Source: Rhea pennata
Taxonomy: Eukaryota > Chordata > Aves > Rheiformes > Rheidae
Direction: 5' to 3'
NCBI RefSeq assembly: GCF_028389875.1
Contig: NC_084677.1
Coordinates: 6,242,017-6,306,016, forward strand
DNA length: 64,000 nucleotides
The position numbers and the translations under genes are program-made. The notes under the pieces are model-generated. The model did no database searches and was not told the DNA's origin. It saw only the letters and a program-made list of their open reading frames with translations. This document shows positions 51,261-63,946 of this stretch, in pieces. How positions within the stretch are numbered: position 1 is the first letter of the stretch; the number at the start of each line of letters is the position of its first letter.

Positions 51261-53840
51261 ATCGATTTTACAGTGAGACATGAGAATGAGTAGTCATTCC
51301 AGATAAAAATTAAAAGGCAAGGTGAAACATACTCTTTGTTTCCAACAGCAGAGTAAGTAGCCATCACATGAGGAGCCTCAGGTGGCTCTTTAGCAGCAAT
51401 GGGACTGGCAAGCGGCTCTGCATGTGCACGTGTGCGGGAAGATTTAACGCAGCAGATCCAGCGGTGAGCAGGAATGGCCACTGCATGCAGAGGGTTGATG
51501 TACTCCCATTTGTTCTTCACGGAGACACAAGAATAGTTTGGATTAAATCGGTTATTCTAGATTTACACTGCAGCAACTGGGATCAGATTCTGTCCTTTAG
51601 TCACCTGCACCATGGCAGTCCCCTGGAGCCTGTGTGAAATCATCACAGCTCAAGGTTGTCACTGCCATCCTCTGTGAGCACTCAGTGTGCTATGAGGGCT
51701 TGGACCTTTTGCTTCTTCTAGGTTGAACTTGCAGTCTCTCAGTTTGTTCCTCTCTCTTCACGGTAAGGCATCAGGGCTGCAATGTTCCCCCTGATGATCC
51801 ACTGCATTCAGAAAAGTGGGATTATTCTTATCCTGAAATCGTGAACAGTTAAAAATCTCCGAAGGCTTGCCAGTGAGTTGTGTATTCCAGAGAAGAAGCT
51901 CAACATGTGCACTTGTTATCATTTTTCAGTCCTGCAATCAGAGCAGCCTCCAGCAGCTCATCAGGCCTCACCCCACTTCCCTCCTCCTCTGCTTTCCCTT
52001 CCTGCCCAGGCAGCTGCATTAGGCACCTTGAAAGCTGGTCTGTCTCCTCTCTTGGGGCATTTCAGGCTGCTCCGCACACACACAGCCTCTTGCTGTTGCC
52101 TGCCCAGTGCCTCCTTCCCCATCACAGCCACTGATAGAGCTCGTCTTGGGCATTGCAGAGAGGCTGCTACTAATGAGAACACAGCCCTGAAGTGAGAGGG
52201 TGGACTAGTAACAAAGGTGGGAAGAAAACATATGCTTTCCTCAGCTCTTGCAGTGCTGATAAACCTTTTTCCATGATTGATAGGTTTCATCCAGAAAGTC
52301 CTGCTGGAGCCCAGATGGAAAAACAGCATTATTTCCCCAACTACCTCATCTTACTCCCCAGCCTCAACTCCCCTCCCAGTAAAGACAGTGAATGAACGCC
52401 ACTAATCAAGTTAAAAAGCCAGCCTGCAGTGCCAGAGCAGGGGCTGGCAAGAATTATGTAAAGAAAATTAATTTCAGCAATGGAAAGGAACAGGTAAGGA
52501 GGGCTAGAAGTTAAAATGATGGGTCTCTATCCATTTGGCTACTCCAAGGTTAGCTTCTCTTTTTCTGTTTCCTCTGGTGCATCTTTAATATCCTTCTTCC
52601 TCTCATACAAATCATTGATGGCTGCTTGGGAATGCAGGCTCCTGCAAGATTTTAGAACAGGGCTGAAGGCTACAAGGTTACTGAACAACAAGCAGAATCT
52701 GCTTTATTGCAGAGCATTTAATATCCTGTTCCCAACAGAAGAGGATTAGAGAAAGTGTTGTGAGCCTTTTCCCAGAATACCCACTATGTAAAGAAGGAGA
52801 GAAACAGGGGTAGCTTCAGAGTCATCAAGTAAGATGGCTGTTATATTAGTCCCTATCTGGAATAAATCTGCACTTCAAAAGCTCCTCACAGTCAAACAAG
52901 GCCAAATACATGTTTTCACAGTAACTTTCTTCTACTTGTATATATCCAACATAGGATACTAAGTGCAATAGGACAAAGAACTCGTCTCAGAAATGTCCAC
53001 CAAAATCCTAAGAATTTGGACCATCATATAAAAAAAATCTTAATATATTGTGTGAAAAGAGATCTTTCAAATTTGTAGGATTTTTTTCAACAACTGATGC
53101 TCATTTCCAAGATTTTAGTGATATATTTTATTACACTCTTTGGTCAAAAATGGAATTTTTCATATAAATATTAATCAATGTGAGCTGAGAACATTTTGTC
53201 TAGCTTTCTGGAAAGTCTTTTTCTTGTAACCTTCAAAATAGAATTCATGTTGTCCAAAAATTAGTTTTAATTCTCTTACTGTTAGGATGCATGCAAGTCT
53301 GAAAGCCAGGCAGCTTAGTATATTGTATATTCAGCACAGCTCACAGGTGGCTCTGTGCTACATACCACCACCACTATGAAGATAAATCTATTCTTATCAT
53401 AGCATTTAGGACAGAGGTGTCATGTGGCTTGAGGCATGGACATGTAAAGCCCTATGCAGCATCCTGAACTTGCAGTGGTGGCTGGTCCCTGTCGCTGACT
53501 TGATGGGTGATGTCGCTCACTGCTTTTCTGTTCTGCCGCTTCCTGTGTGGATCTAGCACCTCGCTTTTCAGAAGTCTGCATCCTTGGGCTTGTCGTCATC
53601 ATTCTCCAAGTTATTTCCCCATGTGCAGGGATCTGATATGGCTCTGGTTCAACAAGGCATTTAGCCATCTGCCGAGCTCATCAGTTCCTTTGTTGGAATT
53701 GCTGCAGTGAAAAACAGACCGAGCTTTCACTGTGCCCCATAACAAACCAGATCAAACTTTTCTCAAGCAAAGAACATGCCAAGCTCAGAATGAATTTCGT
53801 GCAAGCTTCGGGTGGCTATCTCTGCGGCTGGCTGGTGGAG
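51261..53840. other. Unique non-coding DNA
   Basis: No gene is recognised. Open frames at 51.88-52.33 kb on both strands overlap and look like chance. Confidence 0.4.
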
Positions 53841-53850
53841 AGCACCGAGG

Positions 53851-53867
53851 ACTACAGCTCCCAGCAG
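53851..53867 (+). promoter_or_regulatory. ZNF143/THAP11-type site
   Basis: ACTACAGCTCCCAGCAG retains the diagnostic ACTACA..TCCCAGCA arrangement of the ZNF143/THAP11 (SBS) site, usually ACTACAATTCCCAGCATGC. Such sites mark promoters and chromatin-loop anchors. Local GC is modestly raised, but there is no strong CpG island. Confidence 0.5.
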
Positions 53868-56800
53868 CAGCACCTGCTCCCATAGGTCATGTTGCTTTTA
53901 ATCCTAGAAAGCCAGGGTTCATAGTTTTAACTGAGACAATTTTCCCTGCCCTTGCATGAAAATCCACTGGATCACTGCTTCTTAGAGGATCCCCCTATAC
54001 CCAACTTCCGCTCAGTTAGGTATTTTACCACAGGTATTTTACCTCTGAAAAAAAGAGGCCTGCTTGGGACAGGGTCTCAATTGATATTCAAAACAAAGAT
54101 ATGCATAGACTTTGTTGGTTGAAGGCTTTTTATTACTAATAATATCTCTGGCTTACTATTTTCCATTCTCAAGGTGTTCATTTATGGATGGGTCGTTATG
54201 TGCTATACTTAGCAGTAAAAGTGAATTTGAAAAAAATTACATTTTAAAGTAAAATGGGGTGAAATTTATTTACCTAGAGAAACATTTATGTAGCTACAGA
54301 TTGACAGACCAGGGAGATCATAACATTTCAGGGTACCCTTGCATGTGTGAAAAGGCATGCATGAATAAAAAAAAAAAGAAAGTGCTGCATAATGTATATG
54401 TATGTATGTATATATATATATGTATGTATATGTATATACACACAGAAATCCATGGAACAAAGATGTTCGTGTTGAAAATAATACATGTATTTTTGCTTAT
54501 AGTTACGTGGCACTTGGAAAAGACTATAAAAAAATCAGACACAGGTGTATGTGTTTATGCATGCCTGCGTTCAAGACTGATAGCAAAATGTCACAAATTG
54601 ACTTTATTGCTAAAGAAAAATCTTCACATACTTAATGCTGAGAAGTTTGATTGCCCTTTGTTGAACACATCCTTTTCTGCTTGTAAAAGTACTTTAGCCA
54701 TCTCAGTCACTAACAGGCATCTGTAAAATGTGGTCACTGCTTCTCCTGGTAGCATTCTGAAATCTGCAGAGGCAGCTGTCACAGGGAGAGATGCTCTGTC
54801 ATAGCTGCATTCAGACTTCAGATAATTTTCTTAGATACTAAGCTCTTCTAAAATCAGATCATACTGTATGTCTTAACATTAAGACTCATCTAGACCCTGA
54901 GGCTGAATGCACAAGTAACCCCATAAAGAGCTGGAGAAAACTGTTACAGATGCTTTTGGTGAACAAATTACTGAATTGTGTCGTGGATGAGCAACTGTGA
55001 TTTTTTTTGCTTTCTGCAAGGTGAAACAATTGTTAAAACAGCAGCAGTACTTCAGGGGTTAAGTTGATGAACCCTGAGGACTGCAGTCATGCAACTGAGT
55101 AGGCACCTGAGCAGATCTAGTGAGGGGGGTTAAGGAGCATTCGGTTGCAGGAGCAAAGCTTGTGACTAATGCCCAGGAAATGATGCAAGAACTAGGTAAA
55201 CTCACTGATATTAACTGCTCAGAGATTATACTTCAGATAGGAACATAACCTTTAAAATTTTAAATATTCTATAAATAAAATCAGCTGCTTTCGTATGGAT
55301 ACCATTCTGTTTTTTGAAAATGTCTGAGTTTTCCAGTCCAGTAAGGAAATGGCACTGGCTCTAGGTAGACCATATGTGCTCTCCTTGGAGCTGGGCAACT
55401 CAGAAAGGGCAGAAGATCGTGAAACTTTTGTACTTCAGTGAGTAAACTTTGCAAGCTTTAATCAATTTAGCACTTTTTTCCCTGTTTTGGGGTACCTCTG
55501 TTTTTCAGAGCCCCTTTTAAAGGAACTTGATTGTTCAGAGATTGAGCAAGTAGCTTTAGCTGTTTGGTAAATAAATAAATAACACTTTTCAAATTATTGC
55601 TTGTTTCCCAGCAAAATCTCCATTCTTTTCTGAGGCCAGAAATTCTTTGAACTTGGACTTCATTTTGAGGTTATCCCAGGAAACACACTACTATTTCACC
55701 ACACTGTGCCGTGTGTGCACTTCCAGCTGTACTTGGGGCATGTTTGTCACCTTTTGAGAACATCACGGACTAGATGCTTCTCCTAGATGGTATGTGTTAT
55801 ATCCTCACTTGTGAAGCCTCTAAACAAGTGCAGGTTGGAAGTCAAATGAATATCTTAGTCCTTCACTTTCTATTAATTATGTGGAAAAGAAATGCCTGGC
55901 TTAGCCCATTTGCACAAAGGAGATAAGAAACCATAAAACATTTTTTATTTTGTGTTAGAAAGACTCCTGGAAAAGAGAAATCCCTCTACAGGAAAGTCCA
56001 TGTCATACAAAACATGGCAACACACTGTTCAACTACAGATAATAAATAATTATATAAAAGCCCTCACTGACTGCAGAAGTACCCATATTTGGTCATTCTT
56101 AAACAGAGGTTAGTCCAGCTTGCCATGGCAGATGAAAAATCCTGAGGAGTTCTAGGGACTGTTGGATATTAGGTCAGGTTCCCTTTAGGTATGGGCATTC
56201 TAATTTAATTCCAGCTAATGCCTGATATATGAATAATTCATTAGTATTTCTCAGTTTGGAAGTAAACTTCTCAGAGAATTTAGTAAGTGTGAATGCTGCT
56301 GCAGTAAACATATGCCAATTATTTTTTTAGAAGCTAGAAAATGAGGTTATTCCCAAAAAAGTGGGTAAAATAATTAAAATGTAAATTGAAATAAATTATT
56401 CACACTACCAAATTTAAATAAATGACTCAAACACCTAAACTCAATTAAGCCATGTTGTTAGAATACTCAGCATTGTATAGCAGATGTACAAAGCCAAGAA
56501 CTGGCACCAAAAAAAAGTGTTCAACGTGCATGAATGTTTTATAGGTAACAAAGTGTATATCCTAAGGGCCTTTAATATTACATTAAATTATACATTTCTA
56601 ATAAAGAAAATATAAATGAATATGGAACAAATGTCAACTTTAAGCTTAAAACCCCAAATACTTCTTGTAGGAGGGAGCTTTGCCATTGCATAACAGTTGC
56701 AATATTATCTTGTTTAATGGCTTAAACACTGTTGTCAGCTAAATAGCTCTGTGTGCAAAAAGGCATAAGTGCCATTGGCAACTCTTGTGTAGTGTTATGG

Positions 56801-57085
56801 AAACCATTCTAAAAAACAAAGACCACACTTTACTGTCACTACAAACCCTTTTAAAATTTTAATAGAAATAACATGCAGTAGAGAAGTTATTAATTTGCTG
56901 TAACTTGTCTTTCTTTTTTTTATGGTTCACTTGGCATGACAAAAGCAAACTATTATCGAAACCTAGATATCAGGAGGGTGTATTCCCAGCTCCGTAATAT
57001 GTGCCTAGTGAGAGGAGGAATTTGGCAAGCCTTCAATATATTTTCCTTGCTGTGGTTTTATAAAATACGAGATTGCATATTGAAG
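53868..57085. other. AT-rich non-coding DNA
   Basis: No gene is recognised. There is a 14-bp tandem duplication of AGGTATTTTACCAC at 54018-54043 and a TA/TG microsatellite (separate entry). The 155-codon open frame at 54259-54726 runs through that microsatellite and is not credible. Confidence 0.4.
54392..54444. repeat. Compound (TATG)n(TA)n(CA)n microsatellite
   Basis: Interleaved TATG, TA and CA units. Opposite-strand frames through it are Tyr/Ile/His-rich artefacts. Confidence 0.9.
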
Positions 57086-57091
57086 GGGGAT

Positions 57092-57116
57092 ATGTGTGTG
57101 TGTGTGCGCGCACACA
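57092..57116. repeat. (TG)n(CG)n(CA)n alternating purine-pyrimidine palindrome
   Basis: Twenty-five bases alternate purine and pyrimidine without a break. TGTGTGCGCGCACACA at 57101-57116 is a perfect palindrome. This is a classic potential Z-DNA and cruciform sequence. Confidence 0.85.
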
Positions 57117-58890
57117 GTACTTCAGCTTACAATCTAAAGCTTCCAAATAGAAAGAATTCTTTGTTCTTGTTTCAGTGAAGAGCAGCTCTAAAGAGATTTT
57201 GGTAACTTATTTGACATAACATGCCATCAGTCATACCTGGATGTATATTTTGACATGGACTTTATTTGGGAGGGGAAATTTCAGCTGTGAGAAGTGAGCA
57301 GAAAAAGGCATTCTCTTGCAGTGCCTGTTCCAGCTGTGATACCCAACCTCATGTTGCATGGCAGGGCCACATGATGGTTGACAGACAGTTGTAGAGGGCT
57401 GGAGCCACAATTCTGCAATCACAGCTCACCACCCCACAGCACCTCCTTGATAAAGCCAGCCTGTCCAGGAAAGGGGTGGCAATACAACCTTGGGAAGGTG
57501 ACTTGGTGGCAGACCGTGTGATTCAACAGCCTGCTGCAGAGTTACAGAGCCTTCTCCTTGCAAGGACATTTTGCCATTGATGGCTACTTTGCTAGTGTAT
57601 GTTGTTGGTAAAGATGTCCACATAAACCCAAGCACTTTTGACAGCAGAGGAGCTGCGCTGGAAAGGAGCTACTGAAAAAAGTTTTTTTCTCTGTTCAGTT
57701 TCAAGATAAGATATGAGCCAGTTTTCATCCCCTGCAACCTGCATAACAGGTTATTGAACTCAGCCTAATTGCTTTGGCTAACCACATAGTGAAACCACTG
57801 CATGTTAACTATTTTCAATTAAAATATCCATGAGAAAAGATTCAAACACAAGTGCAAGTGAGAAAATACAGATATTTTAGTCCAGAGAAGTAAATTAAAT
57901 AGGAGTATTGTTTTCAAAGCATAACATTGGGCTTTGAAGAGAGACAGTAGTGGGGAATATCAGCCCTTCCTCTTGTTTGGCTAAAATAATGAGCAATCCA
58001 CACCTGCTCATGGTTAGCCAAATATTTAAGGCATCCTATTCCCTTAGCCTGTAGGGTCCAAGCAAAAGTGTTGCAAAGAAACCTGCAGAGTGCGACCTGC
58101 TAAGAAGCCATACTCTGATCTTTCATCTCCAGAGTTATCACAGGCCTGAAGTCACCCAGTGCAGAATCAGTGGGGAAGAGGTCCCCTTGCCAGGCAACTT
58201 TAGAGCAGAGCCAACATGATCTGAATGATTCCTCTGCAAGTCCTACAGACCCCACCAGATGTGTGATAAGATGGTTAATGCTCTTCCCCTTGGCAGAGGA
58301 CATTTCTTTCCTCATTTCAGGGTTTGCCTGGGAACCCTGCTGATGGGGGAAGGAGGGAGAGAAGGAGGGGAAATTTGTGTCTGGGCCCAGCTGGAATGAG
58401 CTGCCATGTCCCCCAGGGAGGTGTAAAACTGCTCTGGTAAGACTGGCATTTTTCCTGGTCGAACTTAGTAGCCAGATCTTTCCTGTGGGAAAGATGAGGA
58501 TCCTTTACCGAAAGGAAAGCTTCAGTGTCAGGAACGAACACATCAGTTTTGAGTGATGTGTTTACCTTTGTAGTGCTCTTGGCTAAAGAGAAATTCTTAC
58601 ATGAAGGACCAATGTTAGCTTGAGTACTGACAGATAAGTGGTAATAATTCAATTAATGTTTCTACATGTAAGCAAAAATGAAGCCTGAACCAGTATAGTA
58701 TATAGCAATGTCTTAAGAGGGTTGGCTTTGTAAGACCAAAAACTGTCACGAAATTAAGCAGAAAATATGAGAGTTTTGTTGAAACTGTTTAAGAACATGT
58801 TATTTTAGTATCTGTGTAGAAACTAAACAGAATAACCTCAGCATAATAAATTGCAAACCTCTGAGGTAGGAAAGAAGTCAATGTAGCTAT
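57117..58890. other. Unique non-coding DNA
   Basis: No gene or repeat is recognised. A 111-codon minus open frame at 58317-58652 lacks family features. Confidence 0.4.
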
Positions 58891-59239
58891 AGGAGGTAAG
58901 TCTTATAGACAAGAAGGAGAAAGACAAAGCTGATTGATAGTAAAAGAGGATAGAAACTGTAGAAAATTGACAAGAAAAGCTAAAATGTATGGCCAACACA
59001 TTAATAAGAAAAGAGTTCTAGAAAAACATTTCTGAAGTGAAAGAACCCAGAAGAGACTGATAGGTCTATTCCCAAATGAAAATCCAAGAGAATTCAATAT
59101 AGATCTGTACTGGAGGAAAGATGATGCATTTGTCATATGATCATGGTAATGTACTTTCTATTCTTACTATAACTGAAAGGGATATTAATCAACAGCTACT
59201 GTAGTTAGACATACTTAAACCAGAAGTTCTAGGTAATCT

Positions 59240-59690
59240 GCACTGAGGAATTTTAAAGTAGCTGGCTGAGGAGCTTTCTTGACAGCTAGTGTTGACCTTT
59301 CAGTAACCCGTGGACAGGGCAGAATTCCAAAAAACTGAAAGAATGCTAGTTACTTGTTAGTCCTTTATAAGGTTTGGGAAAAGTGGGCAAGACGACAGAA
59401 GTTGTCAGTCTGATATCCATATGGGAAAAACAATGGAAAAGCTCATATTTAATTCAATTAACAGAGACTTAGAGGTGCATGCTATAGTTAATGCTGGTCA
59501 ACAAAGTCTTTATGGAAAATAAATCTCAGAGTACTGATATTCTTAATGAGATTTTAAGTCTGGTTGATGAAGGAAGAGCATTTAATAAATATATTTAGAC
59601 TTTGGTAAAACATTTCTCTAGATGACATGAAATAAAACTATGAAACTAGTATGATAAAAAAATCCACAGGGAGGCTAAAACATTCAACAG
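59240..59690 (+). pseudogene. Decayed CR1/L3-like LINE reverse transcriptase fragment
   Basis: The + strand contains broken pieces of a non-LTR reverse transcriptase in the order expected for the family. 59262-59303 reads LAEELS, a stop, then QLVLTFQ, like the pre-palm LAEEISEPLVLIFQ. 59433-59519 reads MEKLIFNSINRDLE and on to a TAA. 59506-59574 continues in another frame as VFMENKS..EILSLVDEG. 59589-59615 reads IYLDFGKTF, matching palm motif A (YLDFSKAFD). Several frameshifts and stops separate the pieces, so it is inactive and old. The 5' limit may reach about 58,900, and homology fades after about 59,690. A CR1 or L3 relative is most likely, though I cannot assign the subfamily. Confidence 0.75.
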
Positions 59691-60282
59691 AGGAGAAAGA
59701 TACTCTGATCAAGGTACTTCGTAAGTAACTGGAGAGGAAAAACACACCTGAAGTGGGAACATCTTTGCTGAACAGAAATATCTGTAGTAGAACCCAAAGC
59801 ACCTGAACCTGAAGCAACCGAAATCATACACATTCCAGATATCTATTTCAAGTTGTTAGCAGTGAAGCTTACTAAGGAGACAAACAATTTAATGGTGGTT
59901 ATGATAGTTTTCATCACTAGTAATTTTTGAATTAAAAGGTGGATTTTTTTCCTGAAGCTACGATTCCACTATTGCCGTGGGGAAGTTAATAAAGTAGATG
60001 ACAAGCCCAGCAGGAAATGCAGTGTGTCCCTGTGTAGATTCTCTGTTGGGTTACAACATGCACATTACACTTTGAGATCTGCACTTTCCCTAGCTAGCTT
60101 TTCTTCTAACTGCTTTTTACTTCAGCATGTGGCCTTGACTATCTCAATAGTATCCTAAAAAGCTGAATTATATTCTGAGAGATGCAAAATCTCTGTCAAT
60201 GAACCAAATTTGTAGTAGCAGCATTTTGGGTGTCACAGGCAACCTAGTGAAACTACAGTGCTCCTAGCTTTGTGAATGTTTT

Positions 60283-60315
<33 letters not shown>

Positions 60316-61794
60316 GTACCTAGATAGAACCATCTCACTCACCTTACATCAAAGAACAATATAGTGACTAATTGGATTGCTCATGCAGAAGTTCCTCACA
60401 CCAGCTCCTGGAAGTTAATATTCTTTCATATTAGGAGATACAAATTACAGGCAGTCATACAAAATCAAACTTCTTTCCCAGATGAATTTCAGAGTCTTAG
60501 TCTGTGACTCTGAAGTTGTAAACAGATGCTGAGCAGATCAGCTATAGGGACAAACCAACTAACCTTTAATGATTCTTTAAGTCCTTCCCTCTCTTTCTAT
60601 CAATAGCATATTTATTGATCGCATAGCTGACTGGTACTGAATTCCTCTGGAGAAATTTAACATGAGAGAGGCTAACAAAAGTCTAAAGTACATAGCTTCA
60701 TTCTCTCTTCTATTGTCATCAGAACTGAACCTCTGAAATTGCACTTTAGTTAAAAAAGAGCCTCCTCCCTTGACTGTGCTATCTTGGTGTTGTCATTTTG
60801 GCTTCCAAGGTAATTAGAATTTTAAAACTACTTGTAAACTGCTCAGTGTGACTCCCCAAATTCACACCACTTTTAGGAGCTAGGATACTACAGGAAGCTT
60901 CACTGGGAATGTGTCTATTATGTTAGATGAGACAATTTCAGTGAAAATGTCACTGCTATTATGCCTTACACTTGTATAAGTTTCCAGTGAACAAAGCTGC
61001 CAAATAAAATAAATAAAGAATAAGGCATGAGAAATATCTTCAGGTTTTTTCCTCCAACTACTTGGCCCATCTGCATGTGGATCAGGTCTAGTATCACACC
61101 ATCATTGCAGAAGAGTCAGGGGTTTTTTTGTTGGTGGTGGTTTTTTTTAAAAGAAGTTTGAGCGCCCTTTGGCAGTAATCACTGTCTAAGGAACAAGCTG
61201 AAAGCAGTTAAATTAAATCGAAAACCTGCTGACCCTGATCCAGCATGCCAAGGCGCTACATATTATTTTGATGTGTAAGTACTAAAAGAAGCAATCAAAC
61301 AAACACACATTGCAATGCTCTGTTAAAACAGGATGGTGAAAATGTGGATGTCTGATTCCACAGCAGCTCCATCTCTGCCTTTCTGCAGTTTGTAGCAAGT
61401 TTCTTTGTTTCTGCCAGTCTCTGTTGAATGTGATGATTGTGTTCCTATGTTTATAAAGTCCTTCAGTATTCTCAGTTGAAAATGTATATCTGAATATTAT
61501 TTACATATGCCAACAGCATATACCAGGAAAATTACCATTGTCAGGACAAGGCTTCTGTCCCAAACAGCTCATAGGATCCTAAACTACGCAAGTGTAGACT
61601 ACAAATTTTCATACGTTATTATGCTGTTATCAAAGGCAACAGTGTTCTCTGAAGCTGCACTGAAGTGGGTCTGCATACATCCCAGTGCATGCATCCAAAC
61701 AGGTTGCATAGAATATGCAGCATTTACTATTATATTGTTTGAATATTTAAATTTCCTTCGGATTTTAAGCATTCAGATGAGTAAGAAAAATCTG
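59691..61794. other. AT-rich non-coding DNA
   Basis: No gene is recognised. T26 lies at 60290-60315 (separate entry). Some of 59.69-59.85 kb could be badly decayed continuation of the LINE fossil. Confidence 0.4.
60290..60315. repeat. Poly(T) tract, 26 T
   Basis: An uninterrupted T run with no recognisable insert attached. Confidence 0.9.
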
Positions 61795-61859
61795 AATATG
61801 CAGTATGCATTTCATATATAGCTACTGCATACAGACATATGTAATGCATATGGCATATT
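61795..61859. repeat. Long imperfect foldback, microRNA-precursor-like
   Basis: The arm 61795-61817 pairs with 61837-61859 at 20 of 23 positions, plus one G-T wobble, across a 19-nt loop. The left arm begins AATATGCAGTATGCAT and the right arm ends GCATATGGCATATT. The size and loop resemble a short microRNA hairpin, but the arms match no microRNA I recall. ATGCAT-rich composition also allows a degenerate palindromic repeat. Confidence 0.6.
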
Positions 61860-63507
61860 ATGTTGTACATCGTGTCCAGCATATGTATATTGAAGTTTGC
61901 CTCTTCCACTAATGCTTTAACTCCGTTGCCCAATAATGTATTGCACTAGTACATCACTGGAGTGATGATGGTCTGATACTATATTACCATCATTTATTAC
62001 TGGAATATCATCACTGGCATATTATTGCAATGTATCACCACAGCAGCAGCCAGCAGGAATATAGCTTCAAGAGAGTCATGCTATATGTTCTATTAATTCC
62101 TAAGTGGTAGTTGCAGAGTTAGGATGACACAGAATCAGCATATACCTTGTTTCCTGCTCACTGATGTACATGCAATATGGACCATTATATTTTTTTAATT
62201 ATTTTTTTAGTAGCCTGTTTGAGGTGTGAATTGATTTCCTTGCTGAAATTTTAGCTTAGGACCCCCATCTTGAAGGTTTTGTTACTAATTATGAAATAAC
62301 AAGAACCAAAAGAAAATTGATCTCAACTGTCTGGTTTTCTTACAATCTCTATCATGTATTTTAGAATGATTTGTGGAGCCCTAATTAGGAAATATATTTA
62401 AATAGGAATTTTAGGAATTTATTTAAAAAGTAAAAGTTATCCATGGTATTATACAAAAACTTAGAAAACAGACAAGCCCTTAAGATTTGATATCCACTTG
62501 CTGTGATCTTTCTATGGATTGGCATTTTAAAGCATCTCACTTGATTGAATTCATCAAAAATAAAATCTAAAAATCAGAATCCTCAGCCATTGAAATTTGC
62601 AAAAATGGAATCAGATATTCAAACATTTTCAGGGAAATAGAATGTTAATAAATGTTAAAATCAATGATAATTCTACCCATCTTATTCTGCTTTGCACAAC
62701 ACAAAGTTGTACTTACATTACAGTCACTCTTCCACAGTTGTTGCCTGAAGGATTTCTGAAAACTCTCCTGCAAACATCCCCTGGATTTATTTCATTGTTC
62801 CACTAGACACTAACATTTGCTGCAAGCTTTATACAGAACAACTTCTGCAAAGTAAGCCTTGTCTGATTCAGCCAGAAAGACATAGGTTTTGGTTAGTGAT
62901 AAGGATCCTATCTGCATCCCACTAGATTCAGATATGGATATTGGCTACCTACAGTTAATTCTAGCTACTCACTGGAGGGTTACGTTAATTATCTCTCTGC
63001 TGCTTCTGGCCATTATCATCTTATGATATCTTCCTTTCAGCATCATGTATTTGTAGGCTAAAAATATTTCCAACAGACCACTTCAAATTTCCAAAGTTCA
63101 TGTTTCAAATATTGCAGTAGAACTAATATTAGGAATGAACATTAGAGTTATGAGTGCAGCATATTTTAAAATAGACTGAGCTCATGTCAAGTTGCTACAC
63201 TAGCCAAGACAATTAGCTTGCTTGACTGTGATTGCTTAAGACAGTGTAAGGGATAGGCAACCCTGGAGAGGAGACACCTGTGTGGTTGATAGGATTGAAT
63301 AACAAAACTAGAGATGCTTAATAACAGCACTAATCTTCTCTGGAGTTAATTTTTGGCTAAACTAGCACTGGGATGATAGAAAAACTGCACACATCAGATG
63401 ATTGCAAATGGTGGAACAGGAATCATGAGAGAAGAGACGAGAATTAGATTAGAAACCAGAGGAATACAGCCGCTTTGGAGAGACTTTGGCAGGAAGCAGC
63501 ACTTTTA
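61860..63507. other. AT-rich non-coding DNA
   Basis: No gene is recognised. Short near-palindromic CATCAC/GTGATG groups recur at about 61.95-62.04 kb. A small stop-rich open frame at 62597-62806 has no family. Confidence 0.4.
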
Positions 63508-63946
63508 GCAGAGAGTCCAGCGTAGGGCTACAGGAACGATCAAAGGGCTGAAGCATCTGCCCTGTGAGGAACGGCTGCAAGAGCTGGGCCTCTTCAGCCT
63601 GGGGAAGAGAAGGCTGAGGGGGGATCTGATCAATGTCTACAAGTACCTGAAGGGAGGGTGTCAAGGAGATGGGGACAAACTCTTTTCAGTTGTCTCATGC
63701 GACAGGACGAGGCAATGGGCAAAAACTGAACCACAGGAAGTTCCATCTAAACATGAGGAGAAGTTTTTTCACTGTGAGAGTGACAGAGCACCAGGTCACC
63801 CAGAGAGGTTGTAGAGTCTCCTTCCCTGGAGATATTCAGAGCCTGCCTGGATGCAACCCTGTCTAATATGCTCTAGGTGACTCTGCTTGAGCAGGGAGGT
63901 TGGACTAGGTGATCTCTAGAGGTCCCTTCCAACCTTACCAATTCTA
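63508..63946 (+). mobile_element. CR1 LINE, 5'-truncated 3' end
   Basis: The segment corresponds to the end of CR1 ORF2 and its 3' UTR in bird genomes. Recognisable blocks are GAGAGTCCAGCGTAGGGCTA, GGCCTCTTCAGCCTGGGGAA, GGGGATCTGATCAATGTCTA, CATGAGGAGAAG, GAGGTTGTAGAGTCTCCTTC and the terminal GGTTGGACTAGGTGATCTCT followed by GGTCCCTTCCAACC and ATTCTAT. It is cut off at the 5' end, as is usual for CR1, and is slightly shortened around 63,790-63,800 relative to the family. The ORF2 end is not intact. Divergence is modest, making it the youngest transposon visible here. Confidence 0.95.

Noticed and set aside
54259..54726. 155-codon plus-strand open frame
   Set aside because: It runs through a TA/TG microsatellite and is compositionally an artefact.
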